From Pontibacter liquoris (GTDB lineage: Bacteria > Bacteroidota > Bacteroidia > Cytophagales > Hymenobacteraceae), in NCBI RefSeq assembly GCF_022758235.1, contig NZ_JALEBG010000003.1, positions 1 to 64,000 of the forward strand: a stretch of DNA of 64,000 bases, read 5' to 3'. Below are positions 18,001-25,984 of this stretch, piece by piece. Each line of letters opens with the position of its first letter. The stretch's first letter is position 1. The position numbers and the translations under genes are program-made. Below the pieces are notes generated by a model that saw nothing but the letters and a program-made list of their open reading frames with translations, was not told the origin of the DNA and made no database searches.

Positions 18001-18544
18001 CGGTCAGTTTGCCATCCAGCTGCAGGTTGAGGGCCGAATTCACGAACACGTTCTGGGTGTTGCCAAAGGAAATGCCCCGGCTGATGCTTCCTGTTTTGTT
18101 CAGGCCCGGCGTCCGGAAGATCTCTTCTTTGGTAGCCAGGTCTTCCTGGTAAAAGTTCTGCTGAAATGAGCTCATCTCCAGTTTGGCGACATCCCGCTTA
18201 AACGCCGGCCGGGTAAGGTTTAGCGGCAGCACCCGATAGCAGACCAGCACCGAATCGGGCAAGGGCCGCCGGGTACCCAAGGTATCGGTCACCACCAAGT
18301 CGGGTGCCGGAAAGCGGGTGAGCCGGAATTCATTGCTCGTATAATTATAGTCGAAGGCAAAGGCTTCTTTTTGGGGATGCGTGAAGGTAACCGTTTCGGG
18401 TAGCAACGTCAGTGAATCCAGCACCTGTGGTTCCGAGGTGACGGGCAGCCACCGGCAGCGCTGGTTATTAACAGGCTGCTGCGCCAGCAGCGGTATACTT
18501 TGCCAGAGCAGCAGCAGGAGCAGGTAAAAACTGCGCCTGCTCAT
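15053..18544 (-). CDS. Large predicted outer-membrane beta-barrel protein, function unknown
   Basis: 1163 residues with a Sec signal peptide ([19 protein letters not shown]) and almost entirely beta-rich, aromatic-alternating sequence typical of outer-membrane barrels. An N-terminal region contains [57 protein letters not shown] in successive segments (about residues 148-207), a layout broadly shared with large Bacteroidota surface and translocon proteins. The protein ends in a strand-like QVSVLF with a terminal aromatic, as expected for BAM insertion. At 1163 residues it is about half the size of SprA, so I do not equate them. Its ATG overlaps the sensor-kinase stop by 4 nt, indicating co-translation with a signalling protein. 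No enzymatic motif seen. Confidence 0.75.
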   Translation of the reverse strand: [1163 protein letters not shown]

Positions 18545-21500
18545 CCCCGGGCCAGTGGTAAAGAAATGTAGAAGGTCGTCCCTTTGCCGCTTTCGGTCTC
18601 AAACCAGATGCGGCCACCAGCGTTCTCAATTCCTTTTTTAGCAACCGCCAGCCCGATACCGGAACCGGTATACTTGGTGCTGAAATTCGGGATGAAGACC
18701 TTGTCCCGGATGTCGTCCGGAATACCGCTGCCATTATCCTGGATGGAGATAAGCACCGAGTGATCGGCTCCGGACTGCAAGGCCACTTTCAGGTGCGGCT
18801 TGCGGCTGGCCGGCACCGCCTGGATGGCGTTCAGCAGCAGGTTATTAAAGGTCCGTACCAGCAGGCTTTCATCGGCCATCACCATCACAGCCTCTACAGG
18901 AATGGCCGTAGTGAGCACGGCTGTGGCAGGGTCGTTGTGCAGGTCCACGGCTTTTTGCAGCGCAGCCGCCACATCCATCCGCTCCGTTTTAGGCTCCGGC
19001 ATGGACGTAAAGCTGGAGAAAGAGGTAGCAATATCGCTCAGGATATTGATCTGGGTGATAAGCGTGTGGGAAATTTTACTGATCAGTTCTTCAGTGTTCG
19101 GTTTCTTTTCGGCAATGGCTTTTTGCAGGTACTGCAGCGAGAGCTTCATCGGCGTGAGCGGGTTCTTGATCTCGTGAGCTACCTGGCGGGCCATCTCGCG
19201 CCAGGCCGCCTCCTTTTCCTGCATTGCCAGGTCCACTTTGTTTTGCTCCAGGGTAAGCAGCATACGGTTATACTCGTTTACCAGCATCCCGATCTCATCC
19301 GCCCCTTTATAAGCCAGCATCTCGTTTTTGCCCGTCAGCGAGGTGCGTTTCAGTTTATCGGCCAGCATACGCAGCGGCACCGTCAACGCGCGCGAGGCAA
19401 AGAAAGTGAGCACCATAAACACGATAAACATCACCGAGAAAATATTCATGGTAGTGGTAACGAGCTCGATAAGTTTAAGGTCCAATTGTTTTTCAGAGTC
19501 GAAGAACGGAATGCCGATAAAGCCCTGCAGCTCGCCCGGGTTCCTGTTGGAATGCAGCGGCAGGTAGACCGCGTTAAACGAGAGGTTCCCCGCCTGCTCT
19601 TCGAGCAACACCCGTAGGGCCTGCCGTTCTGAAATAGCCGCAAAGGCTTCGGGGTTTACAAGCTTGGACAACAGGCCCGCTTCAAATATCAGCGGCTGGC
19701 TGGTTACCAGCAGTCTGCCGTTCCGGTCGTAGAGGTTCACGTCGGCCTCAGCAATAGAGGCGACCTCCTCCACTTTTTGTATCAATCCTTTTCGCTGTAC
19801 CAGCAAGTGACTGTCCAGCAGCCTACCCAGGTTTTCCTGGATGGCCTCGCCCCGCTGCTCATACGCATTCATCAGATCTTTTTTGTAGGAGGCGGTTACC
19901 AGACTGGCGGTGGTTATACTTACCAGCAAGAGCGGTAGCAAAATGCCGAAATTAAGAAAGATCTGGATCTTGGTGCTGAAGTTGGGACTGAACTCCCGGT
20001 AGCGGTGCCGCTGCGTGAGCAGGTATATAAAGCCACTCACGATAAGGCCCGCGATGAACATCAGAAACAGGAACGAAAAGTTAGACAGCACTTCGCGGCC
20101 GCCATACTTCTCGGTGGTAATAACGAGCGTTTGCCCGTTGTCACCTTTGATGCCCAGGTGGTGATAATTGCCCTGATTAGCCCCCTGCTGGTACAGCTCC
20201 GGCCGGCGCAGCAGGCGCTTGTTAAAGTTGGTGGCGTAGTCATACTCTCCTTCGCTGTAGCGCAGTTGCCGGTTACCGTAAATGGCATAGCTCAGCATAT
20301 CCATCCGGAACGGCTCGTTACTCTTGCGATCTACCAAAAGCTCGGGCACCACACTGTTAGGCAGCAATTTTTTAAGGGTGAGCTGCAGCACAATGGTGCC
20401 TTTCTGCCAATTGCCCACTGGCACTTCGATCAGTTTAAAGTAGGTGCGGGCATTGTAGCGGGTGGGGTCCTTTACCAGAAACAGGTTGTGGCGTTCGGTG
20501 CGGGTTTGCGGCGTGTCATACTTGCGGCGCAACTCCTGCAGGGTGGAAGCCGTGGTATCGCGGCTTTCTAGGGTGCGGCCCCGGTAATCGAACAGCAGCA
20601 CGCTTGTTTCATACTTGTCGAAATAATTGCGCAGGTACTGCTTGGTGATCTTGCGCTTGATAAAGTCTGCATCCACATAGGGACCCATCATCTTTGCCTG
20701 TATCAGGGCATCGCCGGCAATGCTGTCGGCTACATGCTCCAGCAGGTACTCGCCCAGCACATCGTTATCCTTCAGCAGTTTGTAGGCAAAGTCCTGCTTA
20801 TACATCTTCAGCTCGCCCTGGTAGTGGTTATAAAGCGCATAAGCCCCCATCAAGGCACTGATGATGACCACCAGAAAGAAAAACAGGTAGGTGCGGTAAG
20901 GGGAGTTGATCGTTTGCCGGTAATGGGTGGCCAGCACGATCAGAAACCAGAACAGCGTGCCCAGCAGCATCAGGACCAGCATCTGCGGCGCCATCACTAC
21001 CGCCAGCAAGGCCATCACCACGCCAGTAAGAGCTAGCAGCTGATAGGCCCACAGCTTTGTTTCCCGCTGCAGCAGCAGCGACACCATCGTGGCCAGAATG
21101 TAGGTGAACATACTGAGCGAGATGGTATGCAGCAGCATCACCCCATAGATGATGAGTTTATAGCGGGTAAATTCCAGCGACTGGCTCACGTCCAGCACCA
21201 GCGGCGAGTTATGGTACACACCGTAATAGAACCGGTACAGCAGCACAAGCAACAGGTAAAACGCTACAAAGCACCCTAGCTGCAGCAGCCGGCTTTTGGT
21301 TTGCGGAAGCAGCTTAAGGTATAACCAGGCTTTGTTTTTCTGAAATAAATAAATGCCGCTCCCGGCTATGGTGGTCAGCAGCAGCATGTTTAGCGCCAGA
21401 TCCCCGATAGAGGGCGACCAGAAGGAGGCGGCATACAACCGTGGGTCGAAGAGCTCGGTTTCGGCAATGGAAAAAGGCAGGTTAAGCAGCAGCAGCGCAA

Positions 21501-22245
21501 TCCGAAAAATGAAAAGCAGAAAGAGCAACAACGCAATGCCCGTGTTATACTGCCCGCGCTGCAAAAAACGGCGGCTTAGCACGATACTGAAAAGGATGAA
21601 AAAGAAGGAGCCCAGTGCCAGCAAGGCTAGCTGCAGGTTTTCGGAACCGGATTGGTTTCTACCAGCTTTAAAATCCACGGCAAAAAGGAACGTATGCTGG
21701 CGCGTGCGCACCTGCGGCAGCTTTGCCTGCGGGTCTAGGTCTAGGCGCAGGTCTGTTTTCCGGAATATCGCCTCATCCAGCTTCGGGGTTAGAAAGCTGT
21801 TTCGGATACTGTAATCAACCTGCAGCGGGATAAAGGTAAAGATGGTGTAGTACTGCGACTGGCGAGGCACGACGATGAAGGTGCCATACTCGTTGCTGAC
21901 CACGGAAGGTTGGTTGGGTACGCTTCCAAAGTATAACTCCGGTATGATGGTGTGGTTGGACCAGAATATCAGCCGGCTGCCTTTGTAGATGAAGGTTGGA
22001 TAATGCGTTTGCCGCAGCAGGGAGGAGAAAGAAACGGTATTCTGTTTCAGTTGCCGGCCAATGGCATCGGCTTCATTGGTCGCATCGTCAATGCAATGCT
22101 GCACGCGCCCGGCAATGTTTTTTACTTCGGCGGCATTTTCGGCAGCATACTGATTGAAAAGTACGTTGAAATGGAGCGCTGCTGTGGCCATAAAACACAG
22201 CAACGAGACAAACAAAAGCGCAAAGGGCGTTAACTTCCGGTTCAA
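18541..22245 (-). CDS. Large multi-span membrane sensor histidine kinase (NtrY-like architecture)
   Basis: 1234 residues. A first membrane span (about 6-25) and a periplasmic domain are followed by several hydrophobic segments (about 205-460), a second extracytoplasmic sensor region, a further span (about 720), another sensor segment, then a last span and HAMP-like region near 930-990. The kinase core begins near 1015: phospho-acceptor His about 1024 in ARQVAHEIKNPLTPMK, N-box NLLLNAIQAV, G1 box DNGSGIP and G2 GSGIGLAVAKKGIENAGG. No receiver domain and no response regulator gene is nearby. The apparent start is a TTG at 22245. It lies 52 nt after the DUF983 gene and overlaps the outer-membrane protein gene by 4 nt, so it may be the tail of the respiratory operon or have its own promoter. 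Confidence 0.9.
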   Translation of the reverse strand: MNRKLTPFALLFVSLLCFMATAALHFNVLFNQYAAENAAEVKNIAGRVQHCIDDATNEADAIGRQLKQNTVSFSSLLRQTHYPTFIYKGSRLIFWSNHTIIPELYFGSVPNQPSVVSNEYGTFIVVPRQSQYYTIFTFIPLQVDYSIRNSFLTPKLDEAIFRKTDLRLDLDPQAKLPQVRTRQHTFLFAVDFKAGRNQSGSENLQLALLALGSFFFILFSIVLSRRFLQRGQYNTGIALLLFLLFIFRIALLLLNLPFSIAETELFDPRLYAASFWSPSIGDLALNMLLLTTIAGSGIYLFQKNKAWLYLKLLPQTKSRLLQLGCFVAFYLLLVLLYRFYYGVYHNSPLVLDVSQSLEFTRYKLIIYGVMLLHTISLSMFTYILATMVSLLLQRETKLWAYQLLALTGVVMALLAVVMAPQMLVLMLLGTLFWFLIVLATHYRQTINSPYRTYLFFFLVVIISALMGAYALYNHYQGELKMYKQDFAYKLLKDNDVLGEYLLEHVADSIAGDALIQAKMMGPYVDADFIKRKITKQYLRNYFDKYETSVLLFDYRGRTLESRDTTASTLQELRRKYDTPQTRTERHNLFLVKDPTRYNARTYFKLIEVPVGNWQKGTIVLQLTLKKLLPNSVVPELLVDRKSNEPFRMDMLSYAIYGNRQLRYSEGEYDYATNFNKRLLRRPELYQQGANQGNYHHLGIKGDNGQTLVITTEKYGGREVLSNFSFLFLMFIAGLIVSGFIYLLTQRHRYREFSPNFSTKIQIFLNFGILLPLLLVSITTASLVTASYKKDLMNAYEQRGEAIQENLGRLLDSHLLVQRKGLIQKVEEVASIAEADVNLYDRNGRLLVTSQPLIFEAGLLSKLVNPEAFAAISERQALRVLLEEQAGNLSFNAVYLPLHSNRNPGELQGFIGIPFFDSEKQLDLKLIELVTTTMNIFSVMFIVFMVLTFFASRALTVPLRMLADKLKRTSLTGKNEMLAYKGADEIGMLVNEYNRMLLTLEQNKVDLAMQEKEAAWREMARQVAHEIKNPLTPMKLSLQYLQKAIAEKKPNTEELISKISHTLITQINILSDIATSFSSFTSMPEPKTERMDVAAALQKAVDLHNDPATAVLTTAIPVEAVMVMADESLLVRTFNNLLLNAIQAVPASRKPHLKVALQSGADHSVLISIQDNGSGIPDDIRDKVFIPNFSTKYTGSGIGLAVAKKGIENAGGRIWFETESGKGTTFYISLPLARG

Positions 22246-22297
22246 AGCAGAGACGTTTATCTACGAATTTAAGCAAAAACGTAAGATAATCCGCTAC

Positions 22298-22699
22298 TTA
22301 TTCTGCACCTGCCATGCGTTTCTCATAGCCCGGATCGTAGGTGATGCCGCCAAAGAAATGCAACAGCAGGATTCGTGCATAACGAAAGAGAATGGGCGTA
22401 AGGATGAGCACCGTCGACGCCACTACCGTCAGGTATACCCACATGTCCGGATCGTTGGCCAGGTAGTAGAGCGAAATGCCAGTCAGCAACACAATGATCA
22501 CCGAGAAAGCATAGCTGATATACATTGCTCCCCAGAAAAAGCCCAGCTCCACTTCGTAGTGCAGGCCGCACACGGGGCAGTTCTCGTGCATCTCATCAAA
22601 CTTGCGCAGCTTTAGTGCGGAGTGGGTAAACACCTCTCCCCGCCGGCAGCGCGGGCAGCGGCACGCAAGTATGGCTCCCAATCTGGACGGTTGGCTCAT
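22298..22699 (-). CDS. DUF983 family membrane protein with zinc-ribbon-like cysteines
   Basis: 133 residues starting MSQPSRLGAILACRCPRCRRGEVF. Two Cys pairs (CPRC and NCPVCG about 35 residues later) resemble a zinc ribbon, followed by two membrane segments (about 60-82 and 88-110). I chose the ATG at 22699 because it overlaps the previous gene's stop as ATGA; a start ten codons earlier exists but is less economical. DUF983 genes commonly lie in cytochrome oxidase clusters, so a role in oxidase maturation is plausible but not shown. Confidence 0.85.
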   Translation of the reverse strand: MSQPSRLGAILACRCPRCRRGEVFTHSALKLRKFDEMHENCPVCGLHYEVELGFFWGAMYISYAFSVIIVLLTGISLYYLANDPDMWVYLTVVASTVLILTPILFRYARILLLHFFGGITYDPGYEKRMAGAE

Positions 22700-22953
22700 G
22701 CCTGCTTTTTGCGGTTGCTCCTGTACCATAAGAACCCGATGGTTCCGATCAGTACATAGGGTACCAGCATCAGGTACAGTATACCGGTGTTCAGGCCGGT
22801 GCCCACCTGGTTGTCGCCCTCTTCGTGGCCTTTACCGGCATTAGATTCTACGGTAGCCTGGCACATGGCACACTGGCTGTAGGCATCTGTGCTGGTAAAC
22901 GCAAGTACAAGGACGGTTGCCAGCGTGAAAAAGAATTTATGTAGCAGCTTCAT
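22696..22953 (-). CDS. Small secreted/membrane protein of the oxidase cluster
   Basis: 85 residues: signal peptide (MKLLHKFFFTLATVLVLAFTSTDAYSQ), then QCAMCQATVESN with a CxxC close to the predicted cleavage site, a short hydrophilic segment, one membrane span (about 55-75) and a basic tail WYRSNRKKQA. Short proteins of this design are common beside cox genes in Bacteroidota; their function is unknown to me. The exposed periplasmic CxxC could bind copper or take part in thiol exchange, which is inference. It is coupled by ATGA to DUF983. Confidence 0.75.
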   Translation of the reverse strand: MKLLHKFFFTLATVLVLAFTSTDAYSQCAMCQATVESNAGKGHEEGDNQVGTGLNTGILYLMLVPYVLIGTIGFLWYRSNRKKQA

Positions 22954-22985
22954 GGTAATAGAACAGTTGTGTAAGCTTTCTGGTT

Positions 22986-23540
22986 TCAGGAATAATATGG
23001 CGAAATGAGCAGGTATACCAGCACGCCGGTTACTGCCACATACAGCCAGATAGGGAACGTCCAGCGGGAGATGCGGCGGTGACGGCTTAACTGCCCGGTG
23101 ATACCGAAGTATACCGACAGTAGCACCAGTGGCACAATAACAATGGCCAGCACAATGTGCGTGAGTAGGATAAAATAATAGGCATACTTCAGGGCGCCCT
23201 CGCCACCGTATTCAGTTCTTTCGCCAAAGTAGTGATACACCACGTAGGCGACCAGGAAAATAGCCGACAAACTAAAAGCCGTCAGCATGGAAGCCCGGTG
23301 TACTTTGATATTCCCTTTTTTGATATTCACATACCCAACCACCAGCGCAATAGCCGTCAGGAAATTGATGGAGGCATAAAAGGGAGGCAGAAAGGAGACA
23401 TCCATTTTAGCGCCGCCCGCTTTGGGCATAAAGAACAATAAGGCTACAAGCACCGGCACCACAACCGAAAGCACGGCAATAAGAGTTAGAAACCGGCGGT
23501 CACGGGTACTTGTCGGGTTATTTACTTTTGCTGTATTCAT
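22986..23540 (-). CDS. DUF420 family membrane protein (CtaM-like)
   Basis: 184 residues from the ATG at 23540 (a TTG one codon earlier is possible). About five membrane spans follow a short basic N-terminus. His residues flank the helices (VHRASML, VVYHYFGE, LLTHIVLA), as expected for the family. In Gram-positive bacteria the DUF420 protein CtaM is needed for function of heme A oxidases, and the gene here follows SCO in an aa3-type cluster, so an assembly role is a fair inference. The start lies 23 nt inside the SCO gene, giving tight coupling. Confidence 0.85.
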   Translation of the reverse strand: MNTAKVNNPTSTRDRRFLTLIAVLSVVVPVLVALLFFMPKAGGAKMDVSFLPPFYASINFLTAIALVVGYVNIKKGNIKVHRASMLTAFSLSAIFLVAYVVYHYFGERTEYGGEGALKYAYYFILLTHIVLAIVIVPLVLLSVYFGITGQLSRHRRISRWTFPIWLYVAVTGVLVYLLISPYYS

Positions 23541-24180
23541 CAAGCAGTACGTTTATTTCCATGTTAAGCCGGTCAATATCGGTGACCTTTGCACCTTTAT
23601 AGATGCCGCGCACATGGCCTTCCTTATCTACCAGCCATACTTTATGGCTTGCTATGTTTTGCTGTTCCCCTACTGGCAGGTGAAACCCCTGTGAAGCCAG
23701 TTGGTATACTTCAGCGCGAGGGCCAGCCAGGAAAAACCATTTTTTAGGATCGGCGCTGTATTGGGCGGCAATGTGCTGCAGCATCTGGACCGTATCAGCC
23801 GCGGCAGCCACCATGATAGAGGCAAGCTTCACCTGGGGGTTCTTCCTGAAAGCCTCCTGCACGCGCATAAGTTGCGTCGAAACAATCTTACAGCTGTCGG
23901 CACACTCCTTCTCTAAAAACTGCACGACATAAACGCCGTCTCCCTGCGTGAGTTGCTGTTGGGTTATGGTATGGCCGGATTGGTTGGTAAAATGAAAACC
24001 GGGAACGCGTTTAAAAAGGGTATCCCCTTTCGCCGTTCGCAGCACTTCACCGGCCGCATTGACCTGCGGGAAATAGCCTCTTAATGTAAAATGCTGTTCA
24101 CCAAAGGTGATCACAAATACAAAAATAAAAAGAGGCACTAATATTAGGAGTCCTAGTATTAGTGCCTTCAAATTTCTCAT
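23518..24180 (-). CDS. SCO1/SenC family copper chaperone-like protein
   Basis: 220 residues from ATG 24180 (MRNLKALILGLLILVPLF, an N-terminal membrane anchor). A thioredoxin-fold domain carries the copper motif ECADSC (CxxxC) near residue 98 and a downstream His in SHKVWLVDKEGH, the expected third ligand region. SCO proteins deliver copper to the CuA centre of subunit II, which is encoded in this operon. An in-frame upstream start (24219) would overlap coxD and lacks a signal character, so I rejected it. It begins 10 nt after the subunit IV gene. Confidence 0.9.
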   Translation of the reverse strand: MRNLKALILGLLILVPLFIFVFVITFGEQHFTLRGYFPQVNAAGEVLRTAKGDTLFKRVPGFHFTNQSGHTITQQQLTQGDGVYVVQFLEKECADSCKIVSTQLMRVQEAFRKNPQVKLASIMVAAAADTVQMLQHIAAQYSADPKKWFFLAGPRAEVYQLASQGFHLPVGEQQNIASHKVWLVDKEGHVRGIYKGAKVTDIDRLNMEINVLLDEYSKSK

Positions 24181-24190
24181 TACAGGAAGT

Positions 24191-24538
24191 TTATCTGAAG
24201 TAATTCGTAACAGACTCAAAGTAATACGTGCCTTCAGAGATCAAAGCCACCATCAGCCATACTACCAGTGCCATTGGGATAAGGATCGACCAGATCAGGC
24301 CTTTGGTTTCGTGCTTCAGGTGCATGAACTCTCCAACGATATAAAACGCCTTCAGTACAGTAAGTATAATGAAGATCGCGTTTCTTACCGTACCCGAATC
24401 CATGGTAAAGGCAATTAGGAACTCGAGTGCCGTGATGGCTACCAGAATAATAAACGTTCGCCAGATTGCTTTGGTCTGTGGCTTGGGAAGCTCGCCAACG
24501 TGCTCTACATCGTGGGCGTGATCAGTATGCATTGCCAT
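24191..24538 (-). CDS. Cytochrome c oxidase subunit IV (bacterial type)
   Basis: 115 residues with a His/Asp/Glu-rich N-terminus (MAMHTDHAHDVEHVGE) and three membrane spans, including TVRNAIFIILTVLKAFYIVGEFMHLKHE, the hallmark segment of prokaryotic COX4 proteins. Small accessory subunit of the caa3/aa3 oxidase. It lies between the subunit III gene and SCO. Confidence 0.9.
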   Translation of the reverse strand: MAMHTDHAHDVEHVGELPKPQTKAIWRTFIILVAITALEFLIAFTMDSGTVRNAIFIILTVLKAFYIVGEFMHLKHETKGLIWSILIPMALVVWLMVALISEGTYYFESVTNYFR

Positions 24539-24620
24539 ATTATTGCTGTTTCTTAGTTTAACATGCTGCTTCTGTGCTGTAAAAGAACAGAAAGCCGAAT
24601 GCTTTGATTTTAGATACTAA

Positions 24621-25367
24621 TTATATCAGGTAGAAGAAGGTAAATACAAATACCCAAACAAGGTCTACAAAGTGCCAGTAAAGACCTACTTTTTCCACCA
24701 TTTCGTAGTGGCCACGCTTCTGATATACGCCATTCACTGTGTTCACAAAGATCATGATCAGCAGGATAACGCCGGAGAATACGTGGGTACCATGGAAACC
24801 AGTGATAAAGAAGAACAGGTCGGCAAATAAGGGCGGCCCATACTGGTTCATCGTCAGGTTAGCCCCATGGAAGATCGTTCCGTCAGACATTACCATACCG
24901 GCTTCTGTTCCTTCGATAAAGTGCGACCACTCAATCGCCTGGCAACCCAAAAAGGTGGCACCAAACAGGATCGTCCACAACAACCATTTCTGCACGTCGT
25001 TCTTATCCATGCGGTGGCCAGCTTCTACAGCCAGTACCATCGTTACCGAGCTTAGGATCAAGATCATGGTCATTAAGGCCACGAAAGCCAGAGGCAGATC
25101 CACACCATGGAAACCAGGGAAGGCGTTAAACACTTTCTCAGGGATAGGCCACCATTCGGTAGAAAACGTAAATGCTTCCGGCGAACCCGTATAAGGTAAA
25201 TGCTTGTGACGGGATAATCCGTAAACAATCAGAAACGATCCAAACGTAAATGCATCCGAAAGCAGGAAAAACCACATCATGAGTTTTCCATAGCTCGCTT
25301 TGAATGGCTCGTTACCGCCATCCCATGTACCTGTGTTTGGTGCTTCCAGCGTAGTTGAAGTAGACAT
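24621..25367 (-). CDS. Cytochrome c oxidase subunit III
   Basis: 248 residues with about seven hydrophobic helices. The family motifs FHGTHVFSGVILLIMIF and VGLYWHFVDLVWVFVFTFFYL mark the C-terminal half of subunit III. This copy is the longer of two adjacent subunit III-like proteins; the 196-residue one lies 26 nt upstream. Bacteroidota oxidase operons often hold such a pair. Confidence 0.93.
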   Translation of the reverse strand: MSTSTTLEAPNTGTWDGGNEPFKASYGKLMMWFFLLSDAFTFGSFLIVYGLSRHKHLPYTGSPEAFTFSTEWWPIPEKVFNAFPGFHGVDLPLAFVALMTMILILSSVTMVLAVEAGHRMDKNDVQKWLLWTILFGATFLGCQAIEWSHFIEGTEAGMVMSDGTIFHGANLTMNQYGPPLFADLFFFITGFHGTHVFSGVILLIMIFVNTVNGVYQKRGHYEMVEKVGLYWHFVDLVWVFVFTFFYLI

Positions 25368-25393
25368 AGTTTATGTATTGTAAAAAAACGTGT

Positions 25394-25984
25394 TTAGTGA
25401 TTTGCCAATAAGAAGACGTACAAATATAGCCAAAGTCCTCCTAAAAAGTGCCAGTATATAGTACATAACTGTATACGGAGCATTTTTTTAGAGTGTACTC
25501 TAAATTTCAAACTTGCGGCTAAAACCGCTAACAAAAAGATCAGTCCGGTGATGATGTGGAACCCGTGCACGCCGGTGAGTACATATAAAAATGAGCCCGC
25601 CGGGTTGGCACCTGAACCACCAAAGTATACGTTGTCCTTTACCAGCTCACCCCAGGCATTCCACTGCCCGATCAGAAAAGCGATGCCCAACCCTAAGGTC
25701 ACAAGCAGCATCATCTTTACCATGTTCAGGTTATTTTTCTTGGCAGCAAAATAAGCCCATTGCATGGTTACGCTGCTCAGCACAATAATCACGGTATTTA
25801 TCAGCAGGATGCTGGGCAGGTCAATTTCCAGCCAGTTTCCTTCCGCGCGCCGCACAATGTAAGCGCTCGTAAAAGCTGCAAACATCATGATTATACTTAC
25901 AATAATCAACCACAAGGCAAACTTTAATGGATGCACTCCTGCGGCGTTATCTCTCTCCTCATTTATTTTGGCAACCATGTTCAT
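25394..25984 (-). CDS. Heme-copper oxidase subunit III-like protein
   Basis: 196 residues with five hydrophobic helices. GVHGFHIITGLIFLLAVL and CTIYWHFLGGLWLYLYVFLL match the conserved second half of subunit III, while the N-terminal two-helix part is short. It overlaps the ctaB stop by 4 nt (ATGA) and precedes the full-length subunit III gene. It may be an additional structural subunit or a divergent duplicate; sequence cannot decide. Confidence 0.88.
   Translation of the reverse strand: MNMVAKINEERDNAAGVHPLKFALWLIIVSIIMMFAAFTSAYIVRRAEGNWLEIDLPSILLINTVIIVLSSVTMQWAYFAAKKNNLNMVKMMLLVTLGLGIAFLIGQWNAWGELVKDNVYFGGSGANPAGSFLYVLTGVHGFHIITGLIFLLAVLAASLKFRVHSKKMLRIQLCTIYWHFLGGLWLYLYVFLLANH

Noticed and set aside
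15053..18544. Identification as the T9SS translocon protein SprA
   Set aside because: The length is about half that of SprA and only the general layout is similar; an unrelated large barrel protein is more likely.
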